Of a stretch of DNA of 64,000 nt, positions 45,717 through 55,729 are shown piece after piece. A program made the position numbers and the translations under genes. Every line of letters starts with the position of its first letter. Position 1 is the first letter of the stretch. The stretch comes from Megalonaias nervosa (lineage: Eukaryota > Mollusca > Bivalvia > Unionida > Unionidae). The notes beneath the pieces were generated by a model. The model was not told the origin of the DNA. It worked only from the letters and a program-made list of their open reading frames with translations, and searched no databases. The stretch spans positions 1 through 64,000 of the forward strand of contig JAECUM010001094.1 in assembly GCA_016617855.1 (NCBI GenBank), read 5' to 3'.

Positions 45717-45839
45717 ATTCAGTAAGGCATAGTAAGATCCAACATTGGTTCTATATTTGACTGGCATCAGATAACAAATATTCAGCACGAGTTTTTCATC
45801 TGGAGTACTTTGAATTGTTTCTGAGGCCAAAGAGAGGTA
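45717..45839 (-). other. Unexplained coding-like segment beside exon 4
   Basis: Minus strand, 41 open codons (YLSLASETIQSTPDEKLVLN then ICYLMPVKYRTNVGSYYALL N), preceded by ACACCCTTCAG and followed by GTGAGT; phase 0 at both ends. Codon use and GC look more coding than the surroundings. It starts 17 bp after the exon 4 donor, too close for an ordinary intron between them, and dynein sequence reads smoothly from exon 4 to exon 5 without it. It may be a chance open stretch, an alternative exon, or a relic of something else. Confidence 0.3.
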
Positions 45840-45856
45840 CTGAAGGGTGTACTTAC

Positions 45857-45988
45857 CATAAACATATGTTTAAGGTTGTGCTCGCTAGCTGGTGGGATGG
45901 CAAACATGCTGAAGTGACGGATAAATCGTGGGCTCACGTTATTTCTACCACCACCTGGTGGAGCACAAGCTGCTGCTAGAGTTACATC
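45857..45988 (-). CDS. DNAH6: Dynein heavy chain exon 4 (AAA3 sensor region)
   Basis: Residues 177-220, 44 codons, phase 0 at both ends. It starts DVTLAAACAPPGGGRNNVSP, with the near-invariant CAPPGGGR of dynein AAA3, then PRFIRHFSMFAIPPASEH, and ends KHMFM before donor GTAAGTAC. A second stretch that looks coding (45,717-45,839) begins only 17 bp past this donor and is reported separately. The preceding 3 kb intron contains four tandem arrays. Confidence 0.94.
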
Positions 45989-46039
45989 CTGTAAGTGGAT
46001 AAAATTACTTTTATACAAAGAAAGCAATAGAGAACTAAT

Positions 46040-46525
46040 GAATCTCCACAGTATTAATGAATCTCCAAGGTTCTAAGGAACCTCCATGGTCTAATGAATT
46101 TCCATGGTCTAATGATTCTCCATGATCTAATGAATCTCCATGCTTTTATTAATCTCCATGGTATTAATGAATCTCCATGGTTTTAATGAATCTCCATATG
46201 GGGTCTAATGAATCTCCATGGTCTCTTGAATCTCCATGGTTTTAATTAATCTCCATGGTTTTAATGAATCTCCATGGTACCATGGTACTAATGAATCTCC
46301 ATATGGGGTCTAATGAATCTCCATGGTCTCATGAATCTCCATGGTTTTAATTAATCTCCATGGTTTTAATGAATCTCCATGGACTAATGAATCTCCATAT
46401 GGGGTCTAATGAATCACCATGGTTCTAATGAATCTCAGTGGTACTATGGTACTAATGAATCTCCATGGTTCTAATGAATTTTTCATAGTACCATGGTACT
46501 AATAAATCTCCACTGGTCTAATGAA
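46040..46525. repeat. Short-unit minisatellite (about 18 bp), about 25 copies
   Basis: Unit TAATGAATCTCCATGGTT, mixed with longer variants containing CATATGGGGTC and CATGGTACCATGGTAC. A block of about 120 bp near 46,185 recurs near 46,300. Starts about 50 bp upstream of exon 4. Confidence 0.93.
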
Positions 46526-46529
46526 TTTA

Positions 46530-46975
46530 TATGGGTAACTGAAACTTGTACAGCAACAGATTAATTCTGATTATAACAAAAATAATAATTACACACCATA
46601 TCTGCTTACTCTGTAATTGCTCACCCAACCACAAATTAGTATTTACTCAGTAGCTCAAAATGACATGATCCTATCAAGAACCCAGTTTCATGAACCCAGT
46701 TTTGGCCCCGTTAACTAATCACCAAATGTGTAATTATTCATCAATACATATTGGTATCACAACTGTATCTGTGAAAATATAATGCATTTATATATGTACT
46801 GGAATATCCAAATACAAGCTGCATCACAAATATGATTTTTCATTGATGTAGTGAAGGTGATATATCCTGATAAACAGGAATTGAGATTAAAAAAAGAAAG
46901 AGAATGGAAGAAGTTTATGCCTCTTTAACAAAAATATGAAAGGCTCTAGTGCCTTTCATTTTTTGTGTATTATCA
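46530..46975. other. Intronic sequence, nothing recognised
   Basis: No gene or repeat recognised between arrays in the intron separating exons 4 and 3. Confidence 0.5.
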
Positions 46976-46980
46976 TTCAG

Positions 46981-47075
46981 CTGCTAGACATTAAATATCA
47001 GACTGGTTCCCTGCTAGACATTAAATATCAGACTGGTTCCCTGCTAGACATTAAATATCAGACTGGTTCCCTGCT
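46981..47075. repeat. 30-bp tandem repeat, 3 identical copies
   Basis: Three exact copies of CTGCTAGACATTAAATATCA followed by GACTGGTTCC. Confidence 0.97.
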
Positions 47076-47384
47076 TATCAAGAGAAATCCTAGACTCAAT
47101 GATAAAGCATCAGGATCATGATTTAGCTTAATATGGTTATGTAAAATGATATACAAATAATAATGAAGATTTCTATTTTTTTTACAAATTCGGATATGAA
47201 CATTTATTTACAGATGTCAGTACCAAAAGTAACCCCTAATTTCATAAGCAAAATATTACTTGTAAGCAATTTAACTGTATATACATCGTTTAGCTTTTGT
47301 ATGGAAATATTTTGGGTTTTATGAGTAAAATAATTACAAAGACGCTGTACAGTTAGTAACAAAATCACACACAAAACCAGCAAC

Positions 47385-48640
47385 ATAGTCATGATATATT
47401 CAGGTAATAGTGGTAAACAGTCATGATATATTCAGATAATACTTGTAAGCAGTCATGATATATTCAGATAATACTTTTAAGCAGTCATGTCAACAGTCAT
47501 GATATAACAGTCATGATATATTCAGGTAATACTTGTAAGCATTCATGATATATTCAGGTAATATTTGTAAGCAGTAAGGTAAACAGTCATGATATAACAG
47601 TCATGATATATTCAGATAATAGTGGTAAGCAGTCATGATATATTCAGGTAATACTTGTAAACAGTCATGATATATTCAGATAATAGTGGTAAGCAGTCAT
47701 GATATATTCAGGTAATACTTGTAAGCAATCATGATATATTCAGATAATACTTTTAAGCACTCATGTCAACAGTCATGATATAACAGTCATGATATATTCA
47801 GGTAATACTTGTAAGCAGTCATGATATATTCAGATAATACTTTTAAGCACTCATGTCAACAGTCATGATATAACAGTCATGATATATTCAGATAATACTT
47901 GTAAGCAGTCATGATATATTCAGGTAATACTTGTAAGCAATCATGATATATTCAGATAATACTTTTAAGCACTCATGTCAACAGTCATGATATAACAGTC
48001 ATGATATATTCAGGTAATACTTGTAAACAGTCATGATATATTCAGATAATAGTGGTAAGCAGTCATGATATATTCAGGTAATACTTGTAAGCAATCATGA
48101 TATATTCAGATAATACTTTTAAGCACTCATGTCAACAGTCATGATATAACAGTCATGATATATTCAGGTAATACTTGTAAGCATTCATGATATATTCAGG
48201 TAATATTTGTAAGCAGTAAGGTAAACAGTCATGATATAACAGTCATGATATATTCAGATAATAGTGGTAAGCAGTCATGATATATTCAGGTAATACTTGT
48301 AAGCAATCATGATATATTCAGATAATACTTTTAAGCACTCATGTCAACAGTCATGATATAACAGTCATGATATATTCAGATAATACTTTTAAGCACTCAT
48401 GTCAACAGTCATGATATAACAGTCATAATATATTCAGATAATAGTGGTAAGCAGTCATGATATAACAGTCATAATATATTCAGATAATAGTGGTAAGCAG
48501 TCATGATATAACAGTCATGATATATTCAGATAATAGTGGTAAGCAGTCATGATATATTCAGGTAATACTTGTAAGCAGTCATGATATATTCAGATAATAC
48601 TTGTAAGTAATCATGTAAACAGATAAGATATATTCAGGTA
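47385..48640. repeat. Minisatellite, about 32-bp unit with higher-order structure
   Basis: Unit CAGTCATGATATATTCAGGT then AATACTTGTAAG. Subtypes (AATAGTGGTAAG, AATACTTTTAAGCACTCATG, CAGTCATGATATAA) recur in the same order. For example, the block beginning AAGCATTCATGATATATTCA at about 47,537 returns at about 48,180. Confidence 0.96.
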
Positions 48641-48834
48641 ATACAAGTAACTTTGGCTTGCTGCATGCTTACAACATATTGCCACCCAAGGAATGTAATA
48701 TGCATCATACTGAACAAGGTACGAGTCTGTACTGTGAAATGTAATGTATCATGACTAGTACACTTCAGTACATAATGTACTACCTTCTAAATGTATTATA
48801 CATATCATGTATTGCATTGACATCCAAGAAGCAT

Positions 48835-49005
48835 GATATACATTGTATCATGACCAAGCAGGTGATGCAGAACTCTACTGATCACATGATAACACAATGA
48901 AACATTATGACCTAGCAGGTAATATACAACTCTACTGATCACATTATCACACAATAAAACATCATGACAAAACAGATGATGCAGAGCTCTATTGTTCACA
49001 TGATC
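48835..49005. repeat. Tandem repeat, about 60-bp unit, 3 copies
   Basis: Unit with GATGCAGAACTCTACTGATC then ACATGATAACACAATGAAAC and ATCATGAC. Lies about 45 bp from the donor of exon 3. Confidence 0.85.
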
Positions 49006-49048
49006 AGAAAATTAAATACTCCCTACATTTTTTCAGTGTTGTACTCAC

Positions 49049-49206
49049 TTGTATCTCTCTCCAGAAGAGGTCATCTCTATCATAAAATCCACCAAAGTCC
49101 TGGAACTGTCTCAGAAGTTCTATTGGTGGTTGTGAGCCATATGTGTCTAGTTTAGGCATATTGAGGTCATCAACAAAGATGACTACCCTCTTGTCCCTTG
49201 GGGCAC
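49049..49206 (-). CDS. DNAH6: Dynein heavy chain exon 3 (AAA3 Walker B)
   Basis: Residues 124-176. It starts with the two bases that complete glycine 124, then APRDKRVVIFVDDLNMPKLD. VIFVDDLN is the AAA3 Walker B motif with the acidic pair. It is followed by YGSQPPIELLRQFQDFGGFYD, a conserved dynein segment, and ends WREIQ before donor GTGAGT. Acceptor TTACTGTTCCAG. Both junctions agree in phase with their neighbours. Confidence 0.95.
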
Positions 49207-49514
49207 CTGGAACAGTAAGAAATTCATTTACTGCTTTTGCCATCTTCAATCACGAAAATGCTGGTTCTAAGAAACGCTGTTTGTCTCATTCCTATATATG
49301 TGTGACCCACTTTACTTATGTGAGAATGCCATGTGGGTGGGTAAGCTAATCAAACATTCTAGACCATATAGCTGATATCATTCTTACAGCATCAAGCACA
49401 TCCGTAATGTTTCTAGTGTTCTAAATACTAAAAAGATAAATTTTCTTCTGGCTTATAAAAAGAAATTCTTTTTTATGAGAAAGTTTTGTATGATCTAGCA
49501 ATAAAACTATACCA

Positions 49515-49670
49515 GGCATTTCTTTACCTACATCTAACCTAATTATCCACCAATGCAAGGCTTATCATTATCTACATCCAACCTGATGATCCTCCAATAC
49601 CAGGCATTTCTATACCTACATTTAACTTGATGATCCACCAATACCAAGGTTTTCTATATCTACATGCAAG
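49515..49670. repeat. Tandem repeat, about 52-bp unit, 3 copies
   Basis: Copies of ACCAGGCATTTCTATACCTA then CATCTAACCTGATGATCCAC and CAAT, diverged. Confidence 0.8.
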
Positions 49671-49674
49671 CAAA

Positions 49675-50125
49675 ACATCATTCCTGCCCACAAAATATTA
49701 TCCAATGTGGGATTTATGTATCTTGCATCGATGCATATGGATTATATTATTCTCTCACCAGTTAATGATGCCACAATGCCTGTCATATGATTTTTTAAAA
49801 CCTTTAATCATCACCAGATATTTGATATCTATGTCTCATTATATAGAAAAGAAAACAGAGGATATTTGCTTGTATGAAGGTAACGATGGATATATTTCAC
49901 TAAGTGGGTAAAAGTACAAGTTTTTCACCCATGAGATGAAATGTTATTCACTCAGAAGAAGCAAATTCTTTCTACATTTCACATGTATTGCCTAAAGCAT
50001 GTAAATGAATGAAGTATCAGATTTTTTTATGACAGCTATTAGAACTTTATTTGTTCAGTTGACAACCTTGTATAATATATGTATCCAACAAGTGAAGGAG
50101 AGTAAGAAAGTAGATGAGTAAATTG
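49675..50125. other. Intronic sequence, nothing recognised
   Basis: An open frame at 49,627-49,911 overlaps repeat and unique intron; no family recognised. Confidence 0.45.
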
Positions 50126-50129
50126 TAGT

Positions 50130-50790
50130 AATGTATAGATATGTAATGTCCACTGTATAGATAGGTAATGTCCACTGTATAGATATGTTGTCCACTGTAT
50201 AGATATGTAACGTCCACTGTATAGATAGGTAACGTCCACTGTATAGATATGTTGTCCACTGTATAGATATGTAATGTCCACTGTATAGATAGGTAACGTC
50301 CACTGTATAGATATGTTGTCCACTGTATAGATATGCAATGTCCACTGTATGGATAGGTAATTCCCACTGTATAGATCTGTAATGTCCACTGTATAGATAG
50401 GTAATATCTACTGTATAGATATGTAATGTCTACTGTAGAGATAGGTAATGTCCACTGTATAGATATGTAATGTCCACTATATAGATATATAATGTCCACT
50501 GTACAGATGTATAGATAGGTAATGTCCACTGTATAGATAGGTAATGTCCACTGTATAGATATGTAATGTCCACTGTATAGATGTATAGATAGGTAATGTC
50601 CACTGTATAGATATGTAATGTCCACTGTATAGATATGTAATGTCCACTGTACAGATGTATAGATAGGTAATGTCCACTGAATAGATATGTAATGTCCACT
50701 GTATAGATGTATAGATAGGTAATGTCCACTGTATAGATATGCAATGTCCACTGTATAGATAGCTTAAATGTCCACTGTATAGATAAGTAA
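50130..50790. repeat. Minisatellite, 20-22-bp unit, about 30 copies
   Basis: Unit GTCCACTGTATAGATATGTA AT, with a composite variant containing TACAGATGTATAGATAGG. Reaches to within about 10 bp of the exon 2 donor. Several complement frames are open by repetition only. Confidence 0.96.
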
Positions 50791-50801
50791 TGTCCACAAA
50801 C

Positions 50802-50949
50802 CTAGAACAGTCTTTCTCTTCTTCTCAAGCTTGGATTCAATCATCTCCTGAGTTCTCTTGCTGCTGGTCTGAGCTGAGAAGTTGATGAAGACAGGAACAT
50901 AATTGGTACGCTCTGCTATGCTATTTAGGAGACCTTTGGCAATTACAGA
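50802..50949 (-). CDS. DNAH6: Dynein heavy chain exon 2 (AAA3, after the P-loop)
   Basis: Residues 75-123 plus one base. It starts SVIAKGLLNSIAER after a TTTTCAG acceptor and continues VPVFINFSAQTSSKRTQ to KKRKTVLG. The FINFSAQTSS stretch is the conserved strand and loop after Walker A in AAA3 of dyneins. The donor is the weak GTTTGT rather than GTAAGT or GTGAGT. A 20-22-bp tandem array starts only a few bases beyond it, so the array lies against the splice site. Ends in phase 1, matched by the next exon. Confidence 0.95.
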
Positions 50950-50954
50950 CTGAA

Positions 50955-51490
50955 AATAGACAGCACAGTATTCCATAAATAACCATGGTTACTGTATTTA
51001 CAGGGTACTTTTCTGGATTTAACTTGTGCTTTCTCAATTTAACTTATACTTTTGTTAAATCTATCTTTTCACTCTGTCAGATAGGTTATAAAAAGCACCA
51101 CACCCACCCCCCAATGTAGCATTTAGTTTTCAAAATAATTAAACAAGAATACTAGTTTTAAGTTTGACCCATGCTTGCATATGAGGTCTTTCTTTCAAAG
51201 TTAAAATAAGATATACTCTGCTTACTTGTTATTCCTAAATATAGCCAATAAAATGCAGTCTACTGATTCTATCATTTTATCTGGCTGGTCAAGGTTGGAA
51301 CATTAAGAAATTGTTTTAAAGTATGATTTCACCTCAGTTACTTTGAAGAATAAGGAAAACTGTATATACTCTCATATCAGTCAAATCCAACTGCAATCAA
51401 GTTAGACCATGATCCATCTTTGCATAATGTGCTAATGTGATTTATGTTTTTGTCCCATTTATTACACTGAACAACTGATTATTCCTAACA
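50955..51490. other. Intronic sequence, nothing recognised
   Basis: Unique-looking AT-rich intron between exons 2 and 1. Confidence 0.5.
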
Positions 51491-51494
51491 AATT

Positions 51495-51585
51495 CTATAG
51501 ACCCAGATCTGCTGGTGCATTATGGGATGGAAAATTTGGGTCTATGCTGTTTGCAGTTGGATCAGATTTCAATGCAAGTATATAA
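51495..51585. repeat. Dispersed palindromic element, best copy
   Basis: ATAGACCCAGATCTGCTGGT, a centre with GCATTATGGGATGG, and AATTTGGGTCTATGC, followed by TGTTTGCAGTTGGATCAGAT. The outer ATAGACCCA and TGGGTCTAT form exact inverted arms. Confidence 0.75.
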
Positions 51586-52012
51586 GCACACTGAATAATG
51601 TCAATAAAATTGGTCAAGGGTATGACTCAATAATGTCACTAAAGTAGGTCAAGGGTATGACTGAATAATGTCACTAAAGTAGGTCAAGGATATTACTGAT
51701 AACATCACTAAAGTAGGTCAAGGGTATTACTGAATAATGTCACTAAAGTAGGTCAAGGGTATTACTGAATAATGTCACTAAAGTAGGTCAAGGGTATTAC
51801 TGAATAATGTCACTAAAGTAGGTCAAGTGTATGACTGAATAATGTCGTGCAAGTAGGTCATGGGTATGACTGAATAATGTCACTAAAGTAGGTCAAGTAT
51901 ATGAATGAATAATGTTACTCAAGCAGGTAAAGGATATGACTGAATAATGCCACTCAAGTAGGTCATTGGTATGACTGAATAATGTTGCTAAAGTAGGTCA
52001 AGGGCATAAACA
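51585..52012. repeat. Minisatellite, 35-bp unit, 12 copies
   Basis: Unit TGAATAATGTCACTAAAGTA then GGTCAAGGGTATGAC. Ends about 40 bp from the exon 1 donor and begins right at the edge of the palindromic element. Confidence 0.96.
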
Positions 52013-52051
52013 CCTTCATGCATTACTATCTTCTCCTCTTCATCATCTTAC

Positions 52052-52273
52052 CTTTCCAACACCTGTCTCTCCAGTGTAAAGCACTGAATGACGGACTGCC
52101 AGAAGCTTTTCCAGGAGGTAGCCATACCTAACAGTGTCAACTGTTGGCACCAGCATCTCAAAAAATGGCACCTCTTTGTTGTACTTGAATGCTGGGACAA
52201 TTTTCTCCCAGGAGTCCATTCGGCGTGTTTCAAAATCCATGTAGCAAGCCCATAAATCTACACCAGGTGGTAG
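52052..52273 (-). CDS. DNAH6: Dynein heavy chain exon 1 of window (AAA3 Walker A)
   Basis: Residues 1-74 of the assembled fragment. It opens LPPGVDLWACYMDFETRR after a CATTAG acceptor and runs through the family motif EVPFFEMLVPTVDTVRYGY. It ends exactly on the lysine of the AAA3 P-loop GETGVGK, with donor GTAAGATG; the serine that completes GKS is supplied by the next exon. Phase 0 at both ends. The AAA3 site binds nucleotide and gates motor activity in dyneins. A 35-bp minisatellite begins about 40 bp past its donor. Confidence 0.95.
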
Positions 52274-53795
52274 CTAATGTGGAATTTAAATAGGTAAAAT
52301 TAATAAATGACACATGCTTGGAAATGAACTAATATATATTTACAATATTTATGAATTACTTTTTTGGAGAATTTCCAAGTGTAATGTTTTTAATTTTGTC
52401 AATGTAATACATCCTTAAAGATTACAGTCACATGCAGACAAATAATAATGTTATACTGTAAAAGAAAACACTAACAATTTTACCATGAAATTTTTATCAA
52501 ACTTTTACATAAAGTTGCAGCAAATCTAAATTTATATTTCAGGCCCCAAAAAATCAACAACATGATTTTTTTAAAATTTAGTCTGATCTTAATATAAAAT
52601 ATTAAAAACTTAAACAAACATAAATGTTATCCAATCAAATCACTGTATTGTACACTTTTAGAGCTTAGGCGATTCAAATGGTACCAGTGAAATAAATGAT
52701 TTTTCTGTGTGTCTGTATCTAGTATGTCTTTTAAGTATTTATGTTGCTCAGATTGGATACATGCACAATATGTTTTCACCTGTGATATCACAATGCTTAC
52801 CCATACATCATACACCAAGCTTTATTTAGATAAGGAAATGCCTAGCAACTGGATATTAACAACATGGCAACCATGGTTGAAAGTTAATTCAATTTAGAAA
52901 ATAAATAAATATACTCAGATTTCAATAAAATGATTTTTAAAACATCTTTTCATAGCAACAAGACAAAAATGTTGACTTTAATCTGTTTCTAAATAAGTAT
53001 GTTATTCCTCTTTTATCAGAGCAAGTACCCAAGGGGAGTAACTCCTGCTGGAATACATTTATAAGGAATTCTTTATAAAAGCCAATAGAGCTGAAATGAT
53101 ATAACCTCATTCTGTGTACAAGAATGAGGTATGCAAAGTCTATTTTTAAATCCTACCACATATGTAACCTTTAATTAGAATATCCAACAAATATTTTCTA
53201 ACTGTGCATTCATCCAACAAACTGATACAATCAATTAACCAACTGAATATAAAACTAAAGACTAGAATTAATTAAAGTTTTCAATTACTTACTTTATTCT
53301 TTATATAAAAAAGTAAATGAAAAGCAATCACATAAAACTTAAAATTTTATTAAAAGAATAAGAAATTAATAGCATAAATTTAGAATAATTTAGATAAATA
53401 AAGTCATGTCCTATATTTGTAGCATATATGTCTCTAATCAAACCAGAAAGTACATAGTTGTTAGATTTTTTAAAAAAAGTTTGATGTGTGTCACTAAAAT
53501 TTAGTTTCAATACTGTGTGAAAATAATTAACTGCAATTAAAATGCTACTTTACTGTGAATGTTAGTGACAAAATAGTAATACATTATAAACAATTAGCTT
53601 TTCATAACAAAAATAATGCATCTTATGCTAATCACTGCAAAATCTTTTGTTTTGCCAACTTGTATAGTTTGCCAATATTATATAATGGTTAAATATTATG
53701 GTTCTAGATAACTGGTTGTGGGTGACAATCTGCACAGTAAATCTACCAACATTTACATTTAGTTTAAACAATCCATTACTTAAATTTCAAAGTGT
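52274..53795. other. Probable upstream intron, nothing recognised
   Basis: No exon matching the dynein region that should precede exon 1 was found on the minus strand. Very AT-rich. Confidence 0.5.
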
Positions 53796-53799
53796 TTCA

Positions 53800-54115
53800 A
53801 ACCATGTACTTGTAGATCCTATTTCATTTACATGTGTTAAGGCATGTATTTGTAGAACATATTTAAGTTACAGGTGACAATACATGTACTTGCAGAATAT
53901 TTTTCATTTACAGGTATAAAGGTGCATACTTGAAGAATTTATTTCATTTACAGGTGTCAAGGCATGTACTTGCAGAATTTATTTCATTTGCACGTGTCAA
54001 AGTATGTACTTGCAGAATTTATTTCATTTAGAGGTGTCAATGCATATACTTGAAGAATTTATTTCATTTACAGGTGTCAAGCCATGTACTTGCTGAATTT
54101 ATTTAAGTTACACGT
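53800..54115. repeat. Minisatellite, about 40-44-bp unit, 7 copies
   Basis: Unit GGTGTCAAGGCATGTACTTG then CAGAATTTATTTCATTTACA. Confidence 0.92.
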
Positions 54116-54119
54116 AGAC

Positions 54120-55145
54120 AAGGACTTTAAAAGAACTGATAACAAGAGAAGATTTTAACTTCACTTTGGAAACATGAAATAGCCAAGTCTGTAACTGTAT
54201 CTGATTTCCAATATGTTATATTCACTTATGTGAATTTTAAAAATATGGAGATTTGTTTGTTAATTCATTGCTTTTATCACTTAGAACAGACCAACATGAA
54301 TTTTTTTTTATAAATTTCAACTAATCTTTGGTCTTACTGTTTAGTTTTTCTGAACTTTTTCTTTCTTACATTTTAATGCTTGTTACAGTACTTATGAAAC
54401 TTAAGCTTTGATTTATTCCTTTTTTCACTAGATCAAGTCATGAATTACCTCCATTTTCTTTCTTCTGTATTTTTAGCAGAACATTATTGCTAATCCACAC
54501 TAAACATTAGAACATATCTCAATTTACTATCTTATTAAAGTAATTTATATACAATACAATACCACTATCTGGGAAAGAATGCTTGATATAATATGTTAAA
54601 ATACACCGAGTTCTGTAACATCCCATAAATAAGATCTTATTTTAGATTTTGACCTTCGGACTGCAGATTATCAGCTCATCTTGTTTACTAGAGTATATGG
54701 CGTATATAGAGATATGTATATATTGCAATACATGCATAATATATTGTCCCTGTTACAAAGCATGAAGAAGAAATGTGCAAATAATGGTACAATGTAACAT
54801 CTCCAGGCTGCAGTAAATGTTGCTTTGAAATATAATTATGAGCTTTAGTTTAGTTTAATATACTGAGCTATGAAGTATGATAATGACTGATGTAAAGCAT
54901 TGGATAATGTTATATTTATATTTCACAGCTCAATAAAGTAATGTAGGTACTGGGCAATACAAATTCCCATAATTATTACTTTCATAATGTTGATCTAAAA
55001 TTATTTCTACACAAAGTCAATATATTTTGCTGAACTAATATCACTGTCAGGAAACCAGTATGTTATAATACTGTCATGCATGTATTGTGCCAATCAGAAT
55101 TTAGAACAATTTTATGAAAGTAATAGCATTACATATGGATGCTGC
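54120..55145. other. Non-coding sequence, nothing recognised
   Basis: AT-rich with no gene or repeat recognised. Confidence 0.5.
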
Positions 55146-55149
55146 AGAA

Positions 55150-55605
55150 CCTGTGTTAAAATGCACATAGTCATGTGAACTAAGAACAGACACTGTACAT
55201 TTCTTAGGATTAATTGTCATGTGGACTAAGAACTGATGCAGCCATACATTTCTTAGGATAGAACCATGCTCAATGATAAGCCAAACCCCACCCCCACTGC
55301 AGAATTTGTCCAGACCAACATCCACATGGCCATGTGTAACAATAATAGATACTATAAATCTCCTATGATAACTGTCCCTGCCAACATCCATATGGCCATG
55401 TGAACGAAGGAAATACCTCATAAATATCCTGTGAAAACTGTAAATGCCAACATCTATATGGCCATGTGAACTAAGAAAATACATCATAAATCTCCTGTGA
55501 TAACTGTTCCTGCCAACATCCATATGGCCATGTGAACAAAGAAAATACATCATAAATCTCCTGTGAAAACTGCAAATGCCAACTGACATATGAACTAAGA
55601 ATAGA
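55150..55605. repeat. Minisatellite, 66-bp unit, about 7 copies
   Basis: Unit includes CCATGTGAACTAAGAAAATA, CATCATAAATCTCCTGTGAT, AACTGTTCCTGCCAACATCC and ATATGG. The minus strand stays open for 191 codons (55,101-55,676) because the unit is a multiple of three. Confidence 0.93.
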
Positions 55606-55729
55606 CAAGATAAATGTCCTATGACATATGCATTATGAGTGATGTCCCATCCCAAACTCTGAACAAACTGTGGCAATATTCAGTTTTAGGAAGATCGATC
55701 TAACGATATGACCACTCTCCAGTTTCCAC

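Larger units (their letters stand above)
12870..52273 (-). other. DNAH6: Partial axonemal dynein heavy chain gene, DNAH6-like (17 internal exons)
   Basis: Seventeen minus-strand exons, each bounded by AG acceptor and GT donor, join in matching phase to 875 codons with no stop. In order they give AAA3, AAA4, the stalk helix CC1, the microtubule-binding domain and the first residues of CC2. This is known dynein heavy-chain architecture: an ATP-driven motor that slides doublet microtubules in cilia and flagella. Wording such as VPFFEMLVPTVDTVRYGYL, NSGEVPNLFE and [16 protein letters not shown] fits axonemal chains, and to my recollection DNAH6 best (inner arm). A full chain is over 4,000 residues, so about a fifth is present. 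The 5' part lies beyond 64,000 and the AAA5-AAA6 and C-terminal part beyond position 1. No promoter or polyadenylation site can be assigned. The paralogue assignment is recognition from memory; that it is an axonemal dynein is secure. Confidence 0.93.

Noticed and set aside
48805..48999. Minus-strand frame with repeated LLGHD peptides
   Set aside because: Comes from a diverged 60-bp tandem repeat; no link to dynein exons.
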